From assembly GCF_000800255.1 (NCBI RefSeq), contig NZ_CP009747.1, positions 4,464,001 through 4,528,000 on the forward strand: a stretch of 64,000 bases of DNA, in the 5' to 3' direction. Origin of the DNA: Pseudomonas parafulva. Its GTDB lineage: Bacteria; Pseudomonadota; Gammaproteobacteria; Pseudomonadales; Pseudomonadaceae. Made by a program: the position numbers and the translations under genes. Shown here piece by piece: positions 24,932 through 33,501 of this stretch (position 1 is the first letter of the stretch; every line of letters begins with the position of its first letter). Under the pieces are notes generated by a model. The model was given only the letters and a program-made list of their open reading frames with translations, did not search any database and was not told the DNA's origin.

Positions 24932-25399
24932 TCAGGTCAGCAGATTACGTACGTTGCCCATCGCTTGATCGGCAAAGCCCTGCAAGAAAGCCTGGAATTC
25001 CGGTAGCGCCTGCGGTCCTCCTTCCCAAGGCTCTGCCTGGATAGTCCAAGTCGCTCGGCTGGATTGGGCGTCAATGTGCTCGACCTGCATGGCTGCCCAC
25101 AAATTGCCGATATTCAGGCTGGTATAGATCAGGCTCCACGTCATGTGCATCGCTTCGTCATCCCGCGAGTTCAACTGCTCGATCACCACATGACCGTCCT
25201 TGAACAGCTTCTTGCGTACCGAGCGCACCCCGCTGCCGGTCATCTCGATATGCGAGAGGGCCGGGATGAACACCGGAAAGCCAGCGAAGTTGCCCACCAT
25301 GCTCCACACAGCGGAGGCCGGTGCGGTGATGTCCACGCTGGAGACCACCAGGCAACCTTGTGGATTGCGAATCAGGGTATCGGGTTTGAGTGCTTGCAT
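24932..25399 (-). CDS. pvfD: SRPBCC/polyketide cyclase-like protein PvfD (MgoD-type)
   Basis: A 155-residue protein of the START/SRPBCC fold, judged by VSSVDITAPASAVWSMVGNFAGFPVFIPAL near the N-terminus and a C-terminal helix (LPEFQAFLQGFADQAMGNVRNLL). It is the last gene of pvfABCD, 33 bp after pvfC. In homologous pvf/mgo clusters this position holds the 'polyketide cyclase' gene needed for full signal production; its exact step is unclear. Its stop lies 18 bp from the rrn terminator. Confidence 0.85.
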   Translation of the reverse strand: MQALKPDTLIRNPQGCLVVSSVDITAPASAVWSMVGNFAGFPVFIPALSHIEMTGSGVRSVRKKLFKDGHVVIEQLNSRDDEAMHMTWSLIYTSLNIGNLWAAMQVEHIDAQSSRATWTIQAEPWEGGPQALPEFQAFLQGFADQAMGNVRNLLT

Positions 25400-25432
25400 G
25401 TCGTATTGCTCCTGTTGTGATAAAGCGAAGAG

Positions 25433-28400
25433 TCAGAGAAAACCGATGTCGCTGAGGTAGCGGCAACCGCGTTGCAATAGCGCTGTGTCCTTGACCGGAT
25501 AGCACGCGCCCATGCGTCGCACGCCCTCTCGGGCATTGCCATGCTCGATCCCGGCGATATCGCCGATGTCCTCCTCGAACCCTTCGAGGTAGAAGCCCAG
25601 CACGTCGAACAGCGCGTTGTCGCGATCGACCCGTCCCAACTGACGCTGCCATTGCGCGACATCGACCACGTCGAAGGCGTGGCCCTGTTCCCGAAACGCA
25701 GCCAGGTAGTCCTGCCAACGCAGGGGCTCGGGATTGTGCAGATTGAAGACACAGTGCCCAGGGTGGTACCGGCTGCTGTGAAAGGCGATGAAGCGGCTGA
25801 GGAAGTCCACCGGCATGAGGTCGAAATCGATCTCCAGGTGGGGGGCCTGACCCAGTTGCAGTGAACCCTTGAGCATCAGCATCAAGCGATTACGGTGTGG
25901 CTGACAGACGCCATTACGACTGTCGAAAGTGATGTTGCCAGGCCGGAACAGATTCACCCGTACGCCCGCCTCACGAGCACGATGCAGAATGCGCTCGCCA
26001 ACCCATTTGCTCAGGTTGTAACCATTGCGCAGGTAGATGGGCGGCGTGACGGCCGGGTCTTGTTCCAGTACACGCCCATCACCGCTCACCGCGCTGCAGG
26101 CTGACAGTGTCGAGACGAAGTTGAAGATCTTCTTGCGCCGTCCTTCGCACAGCCGCAGGCATTCGAACAGCGGCTCGATGTTATCCACAGCCAGTGCTTG
26201 GTAATCCAGCACGTGATTGACCTGCGCTGCGTTGTGCAGCAAGGCACCGAAGTTCAGATCAAGGTCGTCGTAATCCGCCTCGCCAAGCCCCAATCGCGGG
26301 TGGCGCAGATCCGCGGCAAGCACCCGCACCCGTGTCAGGTCGAAGTCCAGCTGGTTATCGCGCATGGCTTGGGCAAAGCGTTCGTTGGCCGTCTGCTCAG
26401 CGCTGCTGCGCACCAGGCACGCCACCTCCGTAGCTCCCCAGTCGAGCAGCGCCTCGACCAAGTGGACGCCGAGGAAACTGTTGGCGCCGGTGACGATGAC
26501 CTTGTGCACATCGCCCATGGCCTCCAAGGGCAGCACGTGCAGATCCAGCGGCCGATTGGCGTCCTGTTCCAGACGGTCCAAGCCCGCGTCGATTCCCCCC
26601 TCTTCACCGTCGAGCAGCGCCGCCAGCCGTTGCAGCGTCGGCTGCTCGATGAAGCGGTTGATGGCAACCCCGCAGCCAAACAGCTGACGCACCTCCAGCA
26701 ATAGCCTGGAGAGCAGAATGGAATGGCCGCCGAGGTTGAAGAAGCTGTCGTCCACGGAGATGTCCGCCTCTGCCAGCTCCAGCAGTTCGCTCCACAGCAC
26801 CAGCAGACGCTGCTCGGTGGCGGTGCTGGGGCCGACCCGTGCGCTGGGAGGCAACGCCAGCGGTCGCGCCCGTAGGGCCTGGCGGTCGACCTTGCCGTTG
26901 GCCGTGAACGGCATCCGCTCCAACACCTGATAGAACACTGGGCGCATGTAATCCGGTAGATGCGCTTCGGCGTGTTGGCGCAGCGCTGTCAGAGCATTCT
27001 GGGCAGCGGGCTGCGCCATGAACGCCAGCACCCGCCGCTGCTCGTCGATCACTACCACCAGTTGCTTGTACAGTCCGCTTGCACGCAGACAGTGTTCGAT
27101 TTCCTCCGGCTCCACGCGAAAGCCGCGGATCTTCACTTGGTTATCGAGTCGCCCACACAGCTCGATACCTTGGTCTGTCCATTTGCCGATATCCCCTGTG
27201 CGATAGGCGCGCAAAGCGCGGCCGTCTGGCAGGTCGAGGGTGACGAAGCGTTCTTGGGTGAGTGTCGGATTATTCAGATAACCCAGACCGACCCCAGGCC
27301 CGCAAAGGTAGAGTTCGCCCGGCGTCTGCTCGACGACCGGTTGCAGATGCGGATCGAGGATCAGCACCTGAGTGTTGGCGATCGGCTTGCCGAGGTTTCG
27401 GTTGCTCGTACCGACAGCGAACACCCGGGTGGTCGCCAGCACAGTAGTTTCGGTCGGTCCGTAGATATTGTGCATCTGGCACTGCTGGCTGTAGCGCGCG
27501 ATCACCTCCGGCTCGCAGACATCGCCTCCCGTCACCAGGTGCCGCAGACCCAAAGGCGCGTCACTGGGCAGGATGCTCAACAACGCGGGTGGCAGAAATG
27601 CATGGCTCACCGCTTGGCTGTGGATAAGTGTGACCAGCCGCTGTGGATCACGGCGGTGCTCTTCGTCCGGAATCACCAACTCCGCGCCGCTGGCGAAGGT
27701 GGGCAGGATATCCAGCAGCGAGGCGTCGAAGCCGATGGTGGAGAACTGCAATACACGACTGTCGGCATCCAGTTCGACATGCTCGCGATACCAGGCGATG
27801 AAGTGCAAGAGGTTGCGCTGGCTGAGCAGCACGCCCTTGGGCTGCCCGGTGGTGCCGGAGGTGTAGATCGCCACGCACGCGCGGTCTGGCTCACCCGGAC
27901 GTTGCTGCAGCGAAGGCACGTCCGCCCGCTGGGCCGACGACAATCGGCTTACATCCAGCGAAGGTAGGGCTGTCTGCACCGTGCCATCGTGCAGCAGCAC
28001 CTGCGCGCCGGCGTCCTCGAGAATGCGTCTGCGACGATCAGCGGGGGTTGCAGGGTCCAGTGGCAGGTAGATAGCGCCGCAACCCAGCACGGCCAGCAGG
28101 CTTGCATAGAGGGCGGGTGACTTGGCCATGCACACACCCACTACCGCAGGCTGGTCAGCGTGTTCGGGCAGCAGCGGCAACAGCGCCTGCTGCAGCGCGA
28201 CGGCTAGCCCGTGCAGTTCGCGATAGCCAATACGTTCGCCATTGCTGTTGAGAGCGGGTCTGCGCGGCGCTTGGCGCAGGCCCTGCTCCAGGTACTGCAT
28301 CAAGTCGCCTTCAGCCTGCTCCAGCAGGTCTGCGCGCTGTGTGCGGTTGAAGGGGTGATGGAAAGCCAGCGACTCCAGCCACTGCAGTCCATGCTCGCGC

Positions 28401-28864
28401 TCATGCAGCCCAGCCAGCGCTGTGGGCATCTCGCGAAGTGCACAGGCATCGCGGGCCAGTCGAGTGCTCAGCAGGGTGACCTGCTCGGCAATGACCTGCA
28501 GAGCCTCTTCGCGCACTTGCTGGCCGTTGCCTGAAACGGGTGCCGCCAGCGCCACCCGTGCGATCAGACGCTGGGCCGTGGCGCTGCCATACCAGCACAG
28601 CAGCTCGAGTGCGGGCAGCGTAGTCGCGTGATGGGTGCCCAGTCGCAGCCTGAGCAGAGGGGCATCGGCAAGGCCCTGCCAGTCGCTGGAGGACAGCGCC
28701 AGGCTGCCATCGTCCAATGCCAGCGAGTGCGTTGCGCTCAGCGCCTGACGAAGCGCCGCCGGGCTTTCGGCCAGCACGCAGGCATGGCCGTGATCGTCGA
28801 GCATCTGCGCCAGTGCGTGCAGCGCCGGGCTGATGCCGACCAGAATGATGTTGAGACGTCGCAT
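25433..28864 (-). CDS. pvfC: Monomodular nonribosomal peptide synthetase PvfC (A-T-R)
   Basis: A 1143-residue NRPS. An unusual N-terminal region of about 185 residues precedes the adenylation domain: A3 YTSGTTGQPKG at 334-344, A5 NIYGPTETT at 466-474, A7 YRTGD at about 554, A10 NGKVDR at about 656. A carrier domain has its phosphopantetheine Ser715 in NLGGHS. A thioester-reductase domain follows, with NADPH site TGANSFLG at about 792-799 and the YNLSK catalytic Tyr/Lys. There is no condensation domain. PvfC/MgoA enzymes load valine or leucine and release it reductively. The frame is open 15 codons upstream, but MRRLNIILVG at 28864 lies 10 bp after pvfB and is the likely start. Confidence 0.93.
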   Translation of the reverse strand: MRRLNIILVGISPALHALAQMLDDHGHACVLAESPAALRQALSATHSLALDDGSLALSSSDWQGLADAPLLRLRLGTHHATTLPALELLCWYGSATAQRLIARVALAAPVSGNGQQVREEALQVIAEQVTLLSTRLARDACALREMPTALAGLHEREHGLQWLESLAFHHPFNRTQRADLLEQAEGDLMQYLEQGLRQAPRRPALNSNGERIGYRELHGLAVALQQALLPLLPEHADQPAVVGVCMAKSPALYASLLAVLGCGAIYLPLDPATPADRRRRILEDAGAQVLLHDGTVQTALPSLDVSRLSSAQRADVPSLQQRPGEPDRACVAIYTSGTTGQPKGVLLSQRNLLHFIAWYREHVELDADSRVLQFSTIGFDASLLDILPTFASGAELVIPDEEHRRDPQRLVTLIHSQAVSHAFLPPALLSILPSDAPLGLRHLVTGGDVCEPEVIARYSQQCQMHNIYGPTETTVLATTRVFAVGTSNRNLGKPIANTQVLILDPHLQPVVEQTPGELYLCGPGVGLGYLNNPTLTQERFVTLDLPDGRALRAYRTGDIGKWTDQGIELCGRLDNQVKIRGFRVEPEEIEHCLRASGLYKQLVVVIDEQRRVLAFMAQPAAQNALTALRQHAEAHLPDYMRPVFYQVLERMPFTANGKVDRQALRARPLALPPSARVGPSTATEQRLLVLWSELLELAEADISVDDSFFNLGGHSILLSRLLLEVRQLFGCGVAINRFIEQPTLQRLAALLDGEEGGIDAGLDRLEQDANRPLDLHVLPLEAMGDVHKVIVTGANSFLGVHLVEALLDWGATEVACLVRSSAEQTANERFAQAMRDNQLDFDLTRVRVLAADLRHPRLGLGEADYDDLDLNFGALLHNAAQVNHVLDYQALAVDNIEPLFECLRLCEGRRKKIFNFVSTLSACSAVSGDGRVLEQDPAVTPPIYLRNGYNLSKWVGERILHRAREAGVRVNLFRPGNITFDSRNGVCQPHRNRLMLMLKGSLQLGQAPHLEIDFDLMPVDFLSRFIAFHSSRYHPGHCVFNLHNPEPLRWQDYLAAFREQGHAFDVVDVAQWQRQLGRVDRDNALFDVLGFYLEGFEEDIGDIAGIEHGNAREGVRRMGACYPVKDTALLQRGCRYLSDIGFL

Positions 28865-28874
28865 GCGCAGCTCC

Positions 28875-29804
28875 TCAGGGCAGGTAATCACGCAGGGCGT
28901 CCTGCACACACGGCGACTCGAGCATCGAGCTGGCGCGGAAAAAGCGCAGGATGTTGCCCAGCAGCGGATGCTGGTGATTGATCGGATAGGCCAGGCCGAG
29001 CACTTCCTCGCGCAGCGCCTGACGCAGGTCTTCGCTGATGGGCAAGGCCTGGATCAGGCTGAAGTCGAAGGTCTGCTGGATCTCGTTGGTCAGGTACTGG
29101 CCGAGGAACACCGGCAGCACGCGGGCGATGGCTTCGCGCTCGTGTTCAGGCGCGGCCTGCCAGTAGATCCGGGTCAGACGTGCCCAGAAGCTGGAATGAC
29201 GCCCTTCGTCGAGCAGGTGATCGGCCATCAACCCTTTCACCGAGGGCTTGACCGTGTCGTCGCGGGCAAACGCTGCGACGTCATCGGTGAGGGTGTTCTC
29301 GGCGATGCCGACGCAGATCAGCTCCAAGGCATCGCGCAAGGACGCCGGTACCTGGGCCAGCGCTGCAGGTATGGCGCGGCTGAGTTCGATCTCGCCAGGC
29401 AGGACGATGGGCTCGATGCCGGTGAGGGCGATGGTCTGCTGCAGAAAGTCCATGGCCACCAGCGCGTGATAGTCCTCATCGACCACCACGGTCATCGCGT
29501 CATAGCGGCAGGCGAACGGGAAGCGCACGGCGAAGTGGTCCTTGGCGATGCGCCGGGCGGTGCGGTCGACGATCTCGGTCTCGAAGATCACCACATCGTT
29601 GATGAACTTGTAGAGGCTCTGCACCAGCACGAAGTCGCGCAACTGCGGGCAGCCTTGCTGGAAGGTGGCACTGAGCACCAGCGGTTGGCGACTGAGGGGA
29701 TAGATCAACCGCTGGTCGTCCTCGACCCGGCGACGCGGCCGCGTGCGGATGGTGGCGCGCTCTTCCCAGGCCTCGGCGAAAGAACGGTAGTCCAGCGCAT
29801 TCAT
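28875..29804 (-). CDS. pvfB: Diiron N-oxygenase PvfB (AurF-like, MgoC-type)
   Basis: A 309-residue ferritin-like diiron oxygenase. Candidate metal ligands match the AurF pattern: E75 or E77, E110-x-x-H113 (DEDYH), E169, then H196-x3-E200-x2-H203 (HLLDEGRH). AurF relatives oxidise amines to hydroxylamine/nitro groups; in pvf/mgo/ham clusters this enzyme works with PvfA and PvfC to form the N-N/N-oxide group of the signal. Its ATG overlaps the pvfA stop (ATGA). Ligand assignment is by pattern, not structure. Confidence 0.9.
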   Translation of the reverse strand: MNALDYRSFAEAWEERATIRTRPRRRVEDDQRLIYPLSRQPLVLSATFQQGCPQLRDFVLVQSLYKFINDVVIFETEIVDRTARRIAKDHFAVRFPFACRYDAMTVVVDEDYHALVAMDFLQQTIALTGIEPIVLPGEIELSRAIPAALAQVPASLRDALELICVGIAENTLTDDVAAFARDDTVKPSVKGLMADHLLDEGRHSSFWARLTRIYWQAAPEHEREAIARVLPVFLGQYLTNEIQQTFDFSLIQALPISEDLRQALREEVLGLAYPINHQHPLLGNILRFFRASSMLESPCVQDALRDYLP

Positions 29805-30577
29805 GGCAGCACCTCACCGGCCGGCACCTGCAACGAAGCGCGCAGACGGTCCCACAGCGCGGTACGACTCTGCACGGCAGTGATGGCGGCCTCGTAGACC
29901 TCTTCCTGACGCTGTGGGTCGCCATCGACCAGGCGCGCCAGCAGTTGCTCCGCCGCGGGACCATGGTCCTCGGAGTCCACCTCGATATGCCGTTGCAGGT
30001 AGTAGCGGAACGTCGGCGCTTGGGCCTGACCAATGCCCCATTCATCGAGGATCTGCTGGAACATCGCGGGAATGACGCTCTCGCGGCCATGCAGGAACGC
30101 GGCGGCCACGCGGTGCGCTGGAGCGTGCAGGGCCACGTCGAGGGTATCGCTGACGAAGCGCCTGGCCGCCTCGCTGGCGCCTGAACGTTGCAGCGCGGTG
30201 AGGTAGTCCACGCCTTGCTGCTGCAAGCTGACGAAGTGTTCGATGGCCTGCGTACTGGCCCCGACCTCGCGCATGGCGTCGAGGTACAGTTCGAAATGAC
30301 TGTAGTGGCCATGTTGCAGGCGGTCATCGGACTCTTCACCGAGCACGATCTCGTTGATCAGCCGTGCCGCGGCGGGATCCGACGGCGGCAGCCAGGGCAG
30401 GCGGACACAGGTCAGTTCCTGTTGCAGACGTTTGGTCAGCGACATGAAATCCCACACGGCGAAAACATGGGTTTCCATGAACCGTCGCAATGTTTCGAGC
30501 GAATCGATCTCGGAAAACAATGGGTGCCGGGCAAGGGCGCTCTTATGGTTGGACAGGGTGCTGTTCAATGGGCTCAT
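29801..30577 (-). CDS. pvfA: Heme-oxygenase-like diiron oxygenase PvfA (DUF3050, MgoB-type)
   Basis: A 258-residue helical protein of the heme-oxygenase-like diiron oxidase superfamily (DUF3050). Conserved stretches include [55 protein letters not shown] and [16 protein letters not shown], which supply the acidic/His metal ligands. First gene of pvfABCD, coupled to pvfB by ATGA overlap. Start at ATG 30577 (AGGA 9 nt upstream); GTG one codon before is also possible. In related clusters the protein is essential for signal production. Confidence 0.9.
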   Translation of the reverse strand: MSPLNSTLSNHKSALARHPLFSEIDSLETLRRFMETHVFAVWDFMSLTKRLQQELTCVRLPWLPPSDPAAARLINEIVLGEESDDRLQHGHYSHFELYLDAMREVGASTQAIEHFVSLQQQGVDYLTALQRSGASEAARRFVSDTLDVALHAPAHRVAAAFLHGRESVIPAMFQQILDEWGIGQAQAPTFRYYLQRHIEVDSEDHGPAAEQLLARLVDGDPQRQEEVYEAAITAVQSRTALWDRLRASLQVPAGEVLP

Positions 30578-30764
30578 CACAATTATTCCTCGTGGAAATT
30601 AGGCGCTTAGTTACCGTGCCGTTACAGCCATTACAAAGTCTGTGCGAACGAGTGCCTCGATCTAAGTTCGATGGCTGAGCAGTCTCGGTATAGCCGGCGG
30701 ACCATGAAGCATGCGGCCTGCAGCAGGCCAGGCAAGTTCCAGGGGTCGGCGATGAAAAGTTAGA

Positions 30765-30780
30765 ACAACTTCAAAGTTGT
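30765..30780. promoter_or_regulatory. Palindrome upstream of pvfA
   Basis: ACAACTT-CA-AAGTTGT is a perfect 7-bp inverted repeat about 190 bp before the pvfA start, in a 596-bp gene-free gap (30581-31176). A transcription-factor operator is plausible. The left part of the gap (30581-30900) is markedly AT-rich; 30900-31176 shows nothing recognisable. Confidence 0.45.
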
Positions 30781-30839
30781 CGGCAAATGTTTTTTGAAAT
30801 AATTTTGGGGAGTGGGAATGTTGAAAAATGGGAGCCCGT

Positions 30840-30862
30840 ATAAAACTTTTTGAGAGTTTTAT
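30840..30862. promoter_or_regulatory. AT-rich inverted repeat upstream of pvfA
   Basis: ATAAAACT / AGTTTTAT, 8-bp perfect arms with a 7-nt loop, about 265 bp upstream of pvfA. Could be an operator or, on the plus strand, a weak terminator-like structure. Confidence 0.4.
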
Positions 30863-31176
30863 TTAATTAAGCAGTGCCCCTTCCGATAACTAAGATCAGA
30901 AAATTAAAGTTGAGTGAATGCCTCACTCGGAGCACTGGTAAAGGTCGTTGCGGGAGTGTTTCGCTTTACGGGGGCGGCTGATCGCCATGCGGCCCTTGCC
31001 CCGATATCAGACTCCTTCTGCGGGTGTATGGAAGGCCTGCGACCGGGCCCCGAACAGGGCGATCAGCAGTCACGGCGCAACTAGAGTGGGGGTAAACGGC
31101 GCGCGCTGCCACGGCCTTTGGCAGCACACTGGGGGAAATCCTGCCAACGCGAGGCAATTACGCCGTGTGTCAGGGT

Positions 31177-31836
31177 TCAGAAGCTCAATAAGCCGAGGTG
31201 CGTGTCGAAGATTCGCACGAGCCGTTGATCCACATGGGAAGGGTCTGCCGAAGCGTCCGGTAACTCGATGAGCTCCAGCTCCCGCCGGACGAAGGCGTGC
31301 CAGCCGAGCATTTGAGAGAGTGAGCCGGCGGGATAGAGAACCGTCATCGGCACTTGGATGGCGCTGATGCTGGCCCGAGGTTCGGTAGCCCTCGGGCTGT
31401 CACAGCTCGAAACAAACAAATGACGAGTCTGCCCAGGGTGCTCGCGCTCTGCCAGTTGAGTGAGCTCGAAGGCCAGGTGCGCGCCCAGACGCTGACCAAA
31501 GATGGCATGCGGTTGGCTGAGGTAAGGGTGCAGGTGGTCGACCAGGGTACGGGCTAGGGGCGAAGGGCCCTGCTGGAGGTCGCTTGGCGCGCAGTCGGCG
31601 TGGCGCTGGACATCGACCGCGATCAGCTCGATGGGGTCGCTCAGGGCATAGGCCCAGGCTCGATAGCGTTCCAGGTGCTGCGGGCTGCAAGCCAGGCAGA
31701 TGAGGCGGACTTGCGCGGATGACCCGCTGTCTTCGGGGGCTGGTAGGTTCTGGACGTGCACTGTCTGTCCTTCATCCCGAGGTGTGCCGGGCGTGATGAC
31801 CGTTAGGGCTTGCGGCCGTCGCGGCTGAGAATTCAC
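31177..31836 (-). CDS. Thioesterase-like (alpha/beta-hydrolase) protein without catalytic serine
   Basis: A 219-residue protein resembling type II (GrsT-like) thioesterases: LICLACSPQHLERYRAWA occupies the place of the usual CFPxAGGSA motif, and IFGQRLGAHLAFEL the place of the GHSMG nucleophile elbow. The elbow reads GQRLG, so Ser is Arg116, and no C-terminal GGHFFL histidine motif is present, so hydrolysis is unlikely. Its GTG/ATG overlaps the stop of the GntR gene by 4 nt. It could be a sensory or scaffolding partner; function unknown. Confidence 0.7.
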   Translation of the reverse strand: MNSQPRRPQALTVITPGTPRDEGQTVHVQNLPAPEDSGSSAQVRLICLACSPQHLERYRAWAYALSDPIELIAVDVQRHADCAPSDLQQGPSPLARTLVDHLHPYLSQPHAIFGQRLGAHLAFELTQLAEREHPGQTRHLFVSSCDSPRATEPRASISAIQVPMTVLYPAGSLSQMLGWHAFVRRELELIELPDASADPSHVDQRLVRIFDTHLGLLSF

Positions 31837-32525
31837 TTGGCGGCTTGCGAGCTCAAGTAGCGTCTGATGGTCTGCGCTGCGGTGTTCAGGTGTTTTTCCA
31901 GCACTTCGATGGCCTGTTCCACCAGCTTGTCATTGGCCGCATCCACCAGGGCGATGTGGTCATCCTGAGTGAGCTTGCCCAGGCCCATGGCCGAGAGGTG
32001 AAAACGCAGGAAGCGCTCTTCCTCGTTGAGTTCGATCTCGATGAGACGCAGCAGCTTTTGATTGGAGGCCTTGCTGTACAGCGTCATGTGGAACAGGCGG
32101 TTGAGGCGGCCGATTTCGGCGTGCCGGGTTTCTTCTTCCAACTGAGCGATGTAGCCGCGGGCAAGCGCGATATCGGCAGCGTCCAGGTTGGGGATGGACT
32201 GACGCAGCGCCTCGGTTTCCAGGAGCACGCGCAAGTTGTAGGTATCGACGGCGTCTTCACCGATCAGGGGAGCGACCACCGCGCCCTTGTGCATCACCAC
32301 CTTCAGCAGCGATTGCGCCTCCAACTGGCGCAGCGCTTCGCGCACCGGCATGCGGCTGACCCCGAACAGACCTGCCAATTCTTCCTGACGCAACGCGGTG
32401 CCCGGCGGCAGGCGACCATCGAGGATGGCACTGCGCAGGCGCTCTTCGATAACGCTGCGGGCAAGATGAGCGGGTACTTGCTCATTACCCAGCACGGAGC
32501 TTAGGAGTCGGATTTTCTCGGCCAC
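31833..32525 (-). CDS. GntR-family (FadR/FCD-type) transcriptional regulator
   Basis: A 230-residue regulator with an N-terminal winged helix (ELAGLFGVSRMPVREALRQLEAQSLL at about residues 48-75) and a C-terminal all-helical FCD effector domain (HMTLYSKASNQKLLRLIE and HIALVDAANDKLVEQAIEVLEKHL). Two starts are possible: TTG at 32564, inside a 12-bp palindrome, or GTG at 32525 with AAGG upstream. I prefer GTG because the palindrome then forms an operator in the leader. The gene is coupled to the thioesterase-like gene and divergent from lapG. Confidence 0.85.
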   Translation of the reverse strand: MAEKIRLLSSVLGNEQVPAHLARSVIEERLRSAILDGRLPPGTALRQEELAGLFGVSRMPVREALRQLEAQSLLKVVMHKGAVVAPLIGEDAVDTYNLRVLLETEALRQSIPNLDAADIALARGYIAQLEEETRHAEIGRLNRLFHMTLYSKASNQKLLRLIEIELNEEERFLRFHLSAMGLGKLTQDDHIALVDAANDKLVEQAIEVLEKHLNTAAQTIRRYLSSQAAK

Positions 32526-32553
32526 GCGGAGTCTGCCTTGATGAATAGCGATG

Positions 32554-32565
32554 ATTGGATCCAAT
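32554..32565. promoter_or_regulatory. Perfect palindrome, candidate GntR operator
   Basis: ATTGGATCCAAT lies 29 bp upstream of the preferred GTG start of the GntR gene, in its divergent region with lapG. FCD-type GntR regulators often bind short TTG-N4-CAA palindromes, so autoregulation is likely. Confidence 0.55.
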
Positions 32566-32799
32566 AACCCTAGTGATCAGGGTGGTCACTTGTCAAACCG
32601 AGGCGATGGGCTGCTGCGGCGCTGGAGTGCAGCTATCGTGAATGAAGTCGCCAGGCAAGGGAAGTCGGCCCGTTCCTGATCGGCAGTTGGCAAATGCCGG
32701 GGCATCGGCGTCCAGCGCCGTGATTGTAAGGTGCCATTGTCTTTTACACGGGTAAGCCGCACCATCGCGGCTTTCGTCTGTTCTGGAAAGGTGTTCGCA

Positions 32800-33492
32800 G
32801 TGGCGATACCTGAAGTGCTCAAGCAGCTCGTGCATCGCCTCGGCCTCGCCGTGCTGGTAGGCTGCCTGCTGCTGGGCGGCCTGCACGCCGATTGGGATTT
32901 CGCCCAGATCAGCCGCCGCGCGGAGCAGTTGTACGGGCCGCTCGGCGCCGGACAGGGGCGCATCGATGCCTGGCAGCGTTTGATGGCGACCCAGAATCAG
33001 GGCAGCGAGCTGGACAAGCTGCAGGTGGTGAACCTGTTCTTCAACAAACAGATGCGCTACGTGGAGGACATCGACCTGTGGCATGAGGTCGACTACTGGG
33101 CCACCCCGGTGCAGTCGCTGATCAAGGGCGCGGGCGATTGCGAAGACTACGCCATCGCCAAATACTTCAGTCTGCGGCGCATGGGCATCCCGGCCGACAA
33201 GCTGCGAATCACCTACGTCAAGGCGCTGCGGCTGAACCGCGCGCACATGGTTCTGACTTACTACGCCAGTCCCCAGGCTCAGCCGCTGGTGCTGGACAGC
33301 TTGATGGACTCGATCAAGCCGGCCAGCCAGCGCACCGACCTGCTGCCGGTGTATGCCTTCAACGGCGAGGGCTTGTGGATAACCGGCGCCGCCGGCAACA
33401 AGAAAGTCGGCGACACCAAGCGCCTGTCTCGCTGGCAGGACGTGCTGAAGAAAATGCAGGCCGAAGGGTTCCCGGCCGAACCGGTCTATTGA
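32800..33492 (+). CDS. lapG: LapG, calcium-dependent periplasmic cysteine protease
   Basis: A 230-residue bacterial transglutaminase-like cysteine protease that cleaves LapA at its N-terminal TAAG site and releases biofilms. Catalytic triad by motif: Cys114 (GAGDCEDYAI), His149 (RAHMVLTYY), Asp166 (LVLDSL). A hydrophobic N-terminal export segment (LAVLVGCLLLGGLHA) is present. The frame is open to 32731, but GTG at 32800 with GGAAAGG 8 nt upstream best fits the family start (VAIPEVLKQLVHRLG). It is followed 9 bp later by lapD in an operon. Confidence 0.94.
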   Translation: MAIPEVLKQLVHRLGLAVLVGCLLLGGLHADWDFAQISRRAEQLYGPLGAGQGRIDAWQRLMATQNQGSELDKLQVVNLFFNKQMRYVEDIDLWHEVDYWATPVQSLIKGAGDCEDYAIAKYFSLRRMGIPADKLRITYVKALRLNRAHMVLTYYASPQAQPLVLDSLMDSIKPASQRTDLLPVYAFNGEGLWITGAAGNKKVGDTKRLSRWQDVLKKMQAEGFPAEPVY

Positions 33493-33501
33493 GGAGCACA
33501 G

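Noticed and set aside
30948..31271. 107-codon plus-strand frame in the pvf-GntR gap
   Set aside because: Overlaps the end of the thioesterase-like gene, has no family pattern, and its composition looks like random GC-rich sequence.
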